A DNA stretch of 34,830 bases from Candidatus Stackebrandtia excrementipullorum (GTDB lineage Bacteria > Actinomycetota > Actinomycetes > Mycobacteriales > Micromonosporaceae): assembly GCA_019113825.1 (NCBI GenBank), contig DXGR01000020.1, positions 1 to 34,830 on the forward strand, given 5' to 3'. The translations under genes and the position numbers were made by a program. The notes under the pieces were generated by a model that was not told the DNA's origin, searched no databases, and saw only the letters and a program-made list of their open reading frames with translations. Shown piece by piece: positions 31,152-34,830 of this stretch (positions are counted from its first letter, which is position 1; every line of letters starts with the position of its first letter).

Positions 31152-31364
31152 CTACGACGAAGGCTCCACTGAAGCACGCGGGCGCTTCGATGTCGTCGTT
31201 CCTCCCGAGGGGCACGACCCGGACCGTTGGAGCGCGATACGGATGAGTAACTCGCTGAGCTTGTCGAGGTCGGGGGGTTCGTGGAAGTCGGCGCGGATCG
31301 TCAGCTCGCGCTCGCTCTGCTGACGCTGCCCGGTCTTTCGTATGTACCGCCGCGTCATGCTCAC
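31152..31364 (-). CDS. Small ICE protein, 70 aa
   Basis: Starts with GTG at 31362-31364 that overlaps the upstream stop (GTGA), so translation is coupled. The middle ELTIRADFHEPPDLDKLSELLIRIAL resembles short proteins found in actinobacterial conjugative elements, where a strand (L-x-I-R-A) and a K-L-S/A-x-x-L-I-x-I-A-L helix recur; the Ser/Thr-rich tail is poorly conserved. Function unknown. Last gene of the coupled set before the recombinase. Confidence 0.55.
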   Translation of the reverse strand: MSMTRRYIRKTGQRQQSERELTIRADFHEPPDLDKLSELLIRIALQRSGSCPSGGTTTSKRPRASVEPSS

Positions 31365-31939
31365 ACCTCGCCGGTGTCAGATTCGAAGGCCGCGAAGAAG
31401 GCATCTTCGGCCTCCTGGCGCGCTGCGACCTGATCGAGCACGAACCGCACGAAGTCTTCGTCGCGGTCTGTGATGGGTAAGTCCTCGACGGGCGCGGCGG
31501 GGTCTTCTCCGGGCCAACTCGTCTGGCGGGTTGGCCGATCCCTGTCAAGGCGTGTGCCGCAGGCGGCGACCCAGTCTCGAAGCCGGGCTCGTGCATCTGC
31601 GAAGTCGCGGTGCCACCCGAGGGGCGCTGAGCCGTCCTGCTCGGCGTCGTAGGCGGATAACCAGTGCAGGTGCAGGGCGGACAGCTCCCAGAGGAGTTCG
31701 GGGTGCCGATGCCAGTACGGCGGCACGACGCTGGCTGTAAGACCGTAGGTGTGGCGAAGCCAGTCCACCCAGCGGTTGAGTTCGAGCAGCTCCGTTTCAA
31801 GATCATTAGCCGTGAGTAGATTCCAGTTGACCGGATGCGGCGGCTCAGGAGTATCGAAACGAGGCGACCGTGTTTCTGCCTCGGGCGGCAGGTCATCGTG
31901 TTCGGGGCCGAGCGAGTCGGTCATGGTCTCCCCGCTCAC
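31361..31939 (-). CDS. DUF4913-like ICE protein
   Basis: 192 residues. The core (about 50-140) has the DUF4913 look: L-N-R-W-V-x-W-L-R-x-T-Y-G, then P-P-Y-W-H-R-H-P-E-L-L-W-E-L-S-A-L and a W-L-S/x-A helix. It is followed by R-D-W-V-A-A-C and a charged helical tail. This family is common in actinobacterial plasmids and integrative elements, usually next to transfer genes; its role is unknown. Starts with GTG at 31937-31939 overlapping the SSB stop by four bases. Confidence 0.6.
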   Translation of the reverse strand: MSGETMTDSLGPEHDDLPPEAETRSPRFDTPEPPHPVNWNLLTANDLETELLELNRWVDWLRHTYGLTASVVPPYWHRHPELLWELSALHLHWLSAYDAEQDGSAPLGWHRDFADARARLRDWVAACGTRLDRDRPTRQTSWPGEDPAAPVEDLPITDRDEDFVRFVLDQVAARQEAEDAFFAAFESDTGEV

Positions 31940-32373
31940 ATTCCGATGGTCGCGGCGTTCGACGGAGCGGAACGCTGTGGCGCGGTGAAGGCAGCGCCAT
32001 TTCGGCCAGAGTTGCGCTCGGTTCGATCTACCTCGTAGCGCGTGCGCGCCAGGTCGTGGCCGATGCGAGTTGCGATGAACTCCTCACCTTCGTAGCGCTG
32101 TCCGTTGCGCTCGTAGGAGTACTCCCGTACACGGCCGTCGGCGATGATGTTGTCGCCCTTGGCGATCCGCTCGGCCCCCTGCTCGGCCGCCCCGCGATAT
32201 GCGATGAGGTCGTGGAAGGTGGTCTCTAACTGTGTGAAGGTGTTGTCGGGCTCCTTCCGGTAGTGCTCGATGCCGACCTTCATGTAGAGCCGCGCGTCCC
32301 CACGTTGGGTGTAGCTCAGCTGCGGCTCCGAGGCGACGAAACCCGAAATGGATTGATGAGTGCGAATGGCCAT
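31936..32373 (-). CDS. ssb: Single-stranded DNA-binding protein
   Basis: 145 residues with an N-terminal OB-fold (RTHQSISGFVASEPQLSYT, ARLYMKVGIEHYRKE, AERIAKGDNIIADGRVREYS, about 4-100). It binds single-stranded DNA during transfer and replication of the element. The tail ends NAATIGM and lacks the acidic D-D-D-I-P-F tip of chromosomal SSBs, so it may not recruit host repair enzymes in the usual way. GGAGGAGG lies six bases before the ATG at 32371-32373. Upstream neighbour is the coupling protein, 83 bases away. Confidence 0.82.
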   Translation of the reverse strand: MAIRTHQSISGFVASEPQLSYTQRGDARLYMKVGIEHYRKEPDNTFTQLETTFHDLIAYRGAAEQGAERIAKGDNIIADGRVREYSYERNGQRYEGEEFIATRIGHDLARTRYEVDRTERNSGRNGAAFTAPQRSAPSNAATIGM

Positions 32374-32456
32374 GATGGCCTCCTCCTGATCTCAGGCAGC
32401 CAGCTCGTCGTGGCCGCTGTATCAGGCAGGTGCGCTCCCGCACTCAGACCGTGGTG

Positions 32457-34232
32457 TCAGGGTGCAGGGCGGCGTAGGAGGGCTTCAAGTTCGGTGCGGT
32501 CGCTGCGGAGTTGGGCGGCGTCGGAGCGGTCGGGCCAGGCGCGGAGGTCGGTGACTATGGGTGGTGTGGAGCGCAGCAGGGTGACGCCGGTGCCGAAGGG
32601 TAGGGTGCGGATGCGGTCGGGTGGCAAAATTGAAACCCGCCGTATGGAGCGCTGGTTCGATCGGGTGCCGCGATCACCGAGGGTCACGCTGTTGGTGTAT
32701 TCGTCGCGTTCGCCGATAAGGGTGGACAGATCTTGGAGGTCGCGGCTGTTGGACGCGCCGCCGAGGATGATCTTGGCGATGCTGGCGTCCCATATCGCAC
32801 CGGCTTGGTGCTCACTCCACCGGTCGCGGGCTTGGGCGAGGGACTGCAAGACGGGCATGGTGGTGATCCCGGTGCCGCCGCCTTCGGCCATCAGCATCGG
32901 CAGCGATGGCAGGGGTGCGAGGTTACCGATTTCGTCGAGCGCCAGCAGCAGAGGCGGGTCGAGTCGGGCACCGGGTAACCGGGCGGCGAGACGTCGGGCG
33001 GTCTCGATGAGGTCCTCCACAAACGCGGCGACGAGCGCGGCGGATGCGCCGGCCCCGGCTCCGGTGGCGAGCAGGTAGAGAGTGCCTTGCTGGGTGAGGA
33101 AGGTTTCGGGGTCGAACTGTTCGTTGGGTCCGGGTGTGACGGCATCGAGCACGCGGGGGTCGGCGAGGGCTGCGAGGGCGAGGGAGACGCCTTGCCAGAT
33201 GCTGTCGCGGGTCTTGGGGTCGGCGTCGATCATTGCGCCGAGCGAGTCGCCCCACCCCATCGCGGCGTTCGGGTTCGAGTTCAGGATCGCGACGGCCTCG
33301 GCTGCGCCGCTGGCGTCGAGGGTCCACCGGAACAACTCAGCAGGCGGCCTGCCGTCGAGCGCTGCGGCGTGGAGCAAGGCTTGGAGCGCGGTTCGGGTCT
33401 TACCTTCCCAGAACCCGCCGGACTCCACTCCGCCAGAGGAGAGCCCGGTGGCGGCGGCGAGTCCGTTTGCGCGAATCATTGCGGTCAGCGGGTCCTCACA
33501 CCCGCGCACCGGTGACCATCGCAGACCAGCGGGGATGCCCTCGGCGAGGCGTTGGGGGTCGAATACTGCAACGGGTCCGCCTTTACGGCGCCTCGCTCGC
33601 AATGTGGCGGTCAGATTATCTGGTCGGGTGCTGGTGGTGACGACGGCCCCTGGTGCGTCCAGGATCGCGTTGATGACGACGTGCAGTCCCTTGCCGGAGC
33701 GGGGCGGGCCGATCAGCAGGATCGAGTCTTCCACCGACGCCCACACGCCGGTCCCGCGGCTGGTTCCGAGCAGGTAGCCGACGTCAGCGGGCGAGGGTGT
33801 CGCAAGCGATGGTCGCAGGGTTCCAGCGCGGTGCAGGAGAGCTTTCGACGATGCAGTGGTCTTGACTTCATGAGCGGTGGCAATCCCCGCGAACCTGTGC
33901 GGGTCAGTGTCGGTTTTGCGATTGTGTCGGCGCAGCAGAAACCAGACCCATGTCACCGTGGCGATCAGCCCGGCGAGCAGTATGGCTGCGACGATCCAGT
34001 AGACGACAGGACTGAGCCCTGGGGCGTCGAGAACCCCTGCCGGGTCTGCTGGGCTGAACAGCACTCCGAGACCTGAAGCCGGCCCAGTCTCGGGCTCGGG
34101 TGTGCCAGAGAGGAACGCAGCGATTGAGCCGGCTCCTCGGAGGACGAGTGCGAGGCCGAAGGCTCCGATCAGGGCGATGAGGGCGGCGTTGGTAAGTTCG
34201 TCGCCCATGCTCCCGCCCTGTCTCGGGTTCAT
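32457..34232 (-). CDS. Type IV secretion coupling protein (TraG/TraD/VirD4-like)
   Basis: 591 residues. Two N-terminal membrane helices (about 13-33 and 76-99) anchor a cytoplasmic ATPase domain with Walker A LLIGPPRSGKG (about 172-182) and Walker B LLLALDEIGNL. A C-terminal GTGITTMPVLQSLAQARDRW helix and a region LIGERDEYTNSVTLG complete the TraG/VirD4 pattern. It links the relaxosome to the mating channel and pumps DNA-protein complexes out of the cell. The ATG at 34230-34232 overlaps the upstream stop (ATGA). An alternative start eight codons later has poor spacing. Confidence 0.87.
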   Translation of the reverse strand: MNPRQGGSMGDELTNAALIALIGAFGLALVLRGAGSIAAFLSGTPEPETGPASGLGVLFSPADPAGVLDAPGLSPVVYWIVAAILLAGLIATVTWVWFLLRRHNRKTDTDPHRFAGIATAHEVKTTASSKALLHRAGTLRPSLATPSPADVGYLLGTSRGTGVWASVEDSILLIGPPRSGKGLHVVINAILDAPGAVVTTSTRPDNLTATLRARRRKGGPVAVFDPQRLAEGIPAGLRWSPVRGCEDPLTAMIRANGLAAATGLSSGGVESGGFWEGKTRTALQALLHAAALDGRPPAELFRWTLDASGAAEAVAILNSNPNAAMGWGDSLGAMIDADPKTRDSIWQGVSLALAALADPRVLDAVTPGPNEQFDPETFLTQQGTLYLLATGAGAGASAALVAAFVEDLIETARRLAARLPGARLDPPLLLALDEIGNLAPLPSLPMLMAEGGGTGITTMPVLQSLAQARDRWSEHQAGAIWDASIAKIILGGASNSRDLQDLSTLIGERDEYTNSVTLGDRGTRSNQRSIRRVSILPPDRIRTLPFGTGVTLLRSTPPIVTDLRAWPDRSDAAQLRSDRTELEALLRRPAP

Positions 34233-34783
34233 TGCAGCCGCCGGATCGCGGTCGTGCCCGAGATTCGCCCGAACAGGATCACTTCGCCCGTCGTGTCTGT
34301 CGGGAGGTCGTCGAGATCGACCAGCGCACGCGCAGTGCCAGTTCCGGCGGCGTCGGTGTGGCTCACGATGACCGCGACGGTGACCTCCTCACCAGGCACA
34401 AACCCGTCGCCCTCCACCTCCATCAGATGCGGTGCTCGGGGCGTGGCGGCGCGGCGGCCTCGCCGTATGCCCGGTACCGATTCCTGCTCTGTTACTCGGA
34501 CAGGTGGAGTTCGTTTACGGGCGTGGATGATGTCGGTGAACACTCCACCGTCGCACTCGCGCACCTCGACCCGGACCGACACGGTGCGGTCCTTCGTGAT
34601 CTCATCCATCAGCGGCCCGAACGTCGCCCGAGTCCACGCCCCCGCAGCAGGTTGCGGGTGAGTGATGCCATCGATAGTGGCTGTGAGAGTTCCGTCCGCA
34701 GCGACGGTGACGACCACATTCGGCAGATCGACGGGCACCTCTGGCTCGTGATCGCGGCAGTGGCGTGGGTGTGAATGGTTCAT
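34229..34783 (-). CDS. ICE hypothetical protein, 184 aa
   Basis: Soluble protein with strand-rich N-terminal half (VVVTVAADGTLTATIDGI; RTVSVRVEVRECDGGVFTDI) and a basic linker (RKRTPPVRV, GIRRGRRAATPR), then a second strand-rich part (GFVPGEEVTVAVIVSHTD). Unknown family, but coupled to the T4 coupling protein by a four-base overlap and to the next gene upstream in the same way, so it probably belongs to the transfer module. No signal peptide or membrane helix. Confidence 0.6.
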   Translation of the reverse strand: MNHSHPRHCRDHEPEVPVDLPNVVVTVAADGTLTATIDGITHPQPAAGAWTRATFGPLMDEITKDRTVSVRVEVRECDGGVFTDIIHARKRTPPVRVTEQESVPGIRRGRRAATPRAPHLMEVEGDGFVPGEEVTVAVIVSHTDAAGTGTARALVDLDDLPTDTTGEVILFGRISGTTAIRRLQ

Positions 34784-34830
34784 CGGTGAACGATCTCCAG
34801 ACCTGCATTTACCTGACGAAGTTTCATGCC
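34780..34830 (-). CDS. 3' end of an upstream ICE gene (partial)
   Basis: The minus-strand frame from the window edge encodes GMKLRQVNAGLEIVHR and ends in a TGA that overlaps the next ATG by four bases. This is the same coupled spacing as the rest of the module, so it is probably the end of another transfer gene. Confidence 0.45.
   Translation of the reverse strand, partial: GMKLRQVNAGLEIVHR

Larger units (their letters stand above)
29226..34830. mobile_element. Integrative conjugative element at tRNA-His (left end)
   Basis: From the tRNA-His 3' end to the right edge the genes are all of conjugative-element type: large serine recombinase, SSB, DUF4913-like protein, type IV coupling protein and small partners, all minus strand and mostly overlapping by four bases. 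The right end and the second att site are outside the window, so size and mobility cannot be judged. Whether a second copy of the tRNA 3' end marks the other boundary is unknown. Confidence 0.7.

Noticed and set aside
30970-31896. A 308-residue minus-strand frame
   Set aside because: Antisense-like composition, overlaps the DUF4913-like and 70-residue genes that are coupled by GTGA overlaps.
1-34830. CRISPR array
   Set aside because: No regularly spaced identical repeats of 24-40 bases were seen anywhere in the window.

Overview
The window is a piece of a high-GC actinobacterial chromosome. Actinobacterial signs are the strong G/C bias at third codon positions, an AfsR-type SARP regulator, type VII (ESX-like) secretion substrates, a DUF4913-type conjugative-element protein and many actinobacterial hypothetical families. 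The gene mix (ESX substrate cassettes with YbaB-like partners) would fit a Glycomycetales or Micromonosporales genome, but the genus is a guess.

Layout. (1) 1-1520 is a graveyard of mobile DNA: the 3' end of one transposase gene, a frameshifted and truncated tyrosine integrase, a 49-base copy of the 3' part of a tRNA-Glu flanked by two 18-base direct repeats (an attP-like arrangement), a strong terminator, a broken unknown gene and the 3' end of an IS5-like transposase. (2) 1535-15062 is chromosomal. It holds a small hypothetical gene and a phosphotransferase, ESX substrate cassette A (5170 to 3012, minus strand), a dual-cysteine pyridoxal kinase, two related small zinc-ribbon-like proteins, a LysR/EamA exporter pair, a succinate-semialdehyde dehydrogenase (gabD-like), a SAM methyltransferase, ESX substrate cassette B (13887 to 11202, minus strand) and a secreted peptidoglycan-binding/lysozyme-like protein. 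(3) 15059-28441 carries a divergent TetR/MFS pair, a 1000-residue SARP-NB-ARC-TPR regulator, RNase HI, a psuG-psuK pseudouridine-breakdown operon, a two-domain GNAT acetyltransferase, a single-domain voltage-gated cation channel with an unusual pore motif, a possible radical-SAM-derived protein without the iron-sulfur cysteines, YaaA and a MerR regulator. (4) 28442-29225 has no convincing intact gene but holds a strong hairpin and traces of a decayed secreted-protein gene. (5) 29226 to the window end is a tRNA-His gene followed by an integrated conjugative element: a large serine recombinase whose stop codon lies inside the tRNA, then a tightly coupled minus-strand set (T4SS coupling protein, SSB, DUF4913-like and small proteins) that runs off the right edge.

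How parts may work together. Both ESX cassettes combine an EspC/WXG-like small protein, a larger substrate and a YbaB-like protein. Two stretches upstream of cassette B genes carry near-identical direct repeats of TCAAG spaced 11 bases apart, the spacing typical of SARP/AfsR operators, and a SARP gene lies 3 kb away. This makes a testable SARP-to-type-VII regulatory link the most interesting hypothesis in the window. The attP-like remnant at the left edge and the tRNA-embedded integrase stop at the right edge are the other notable structures.
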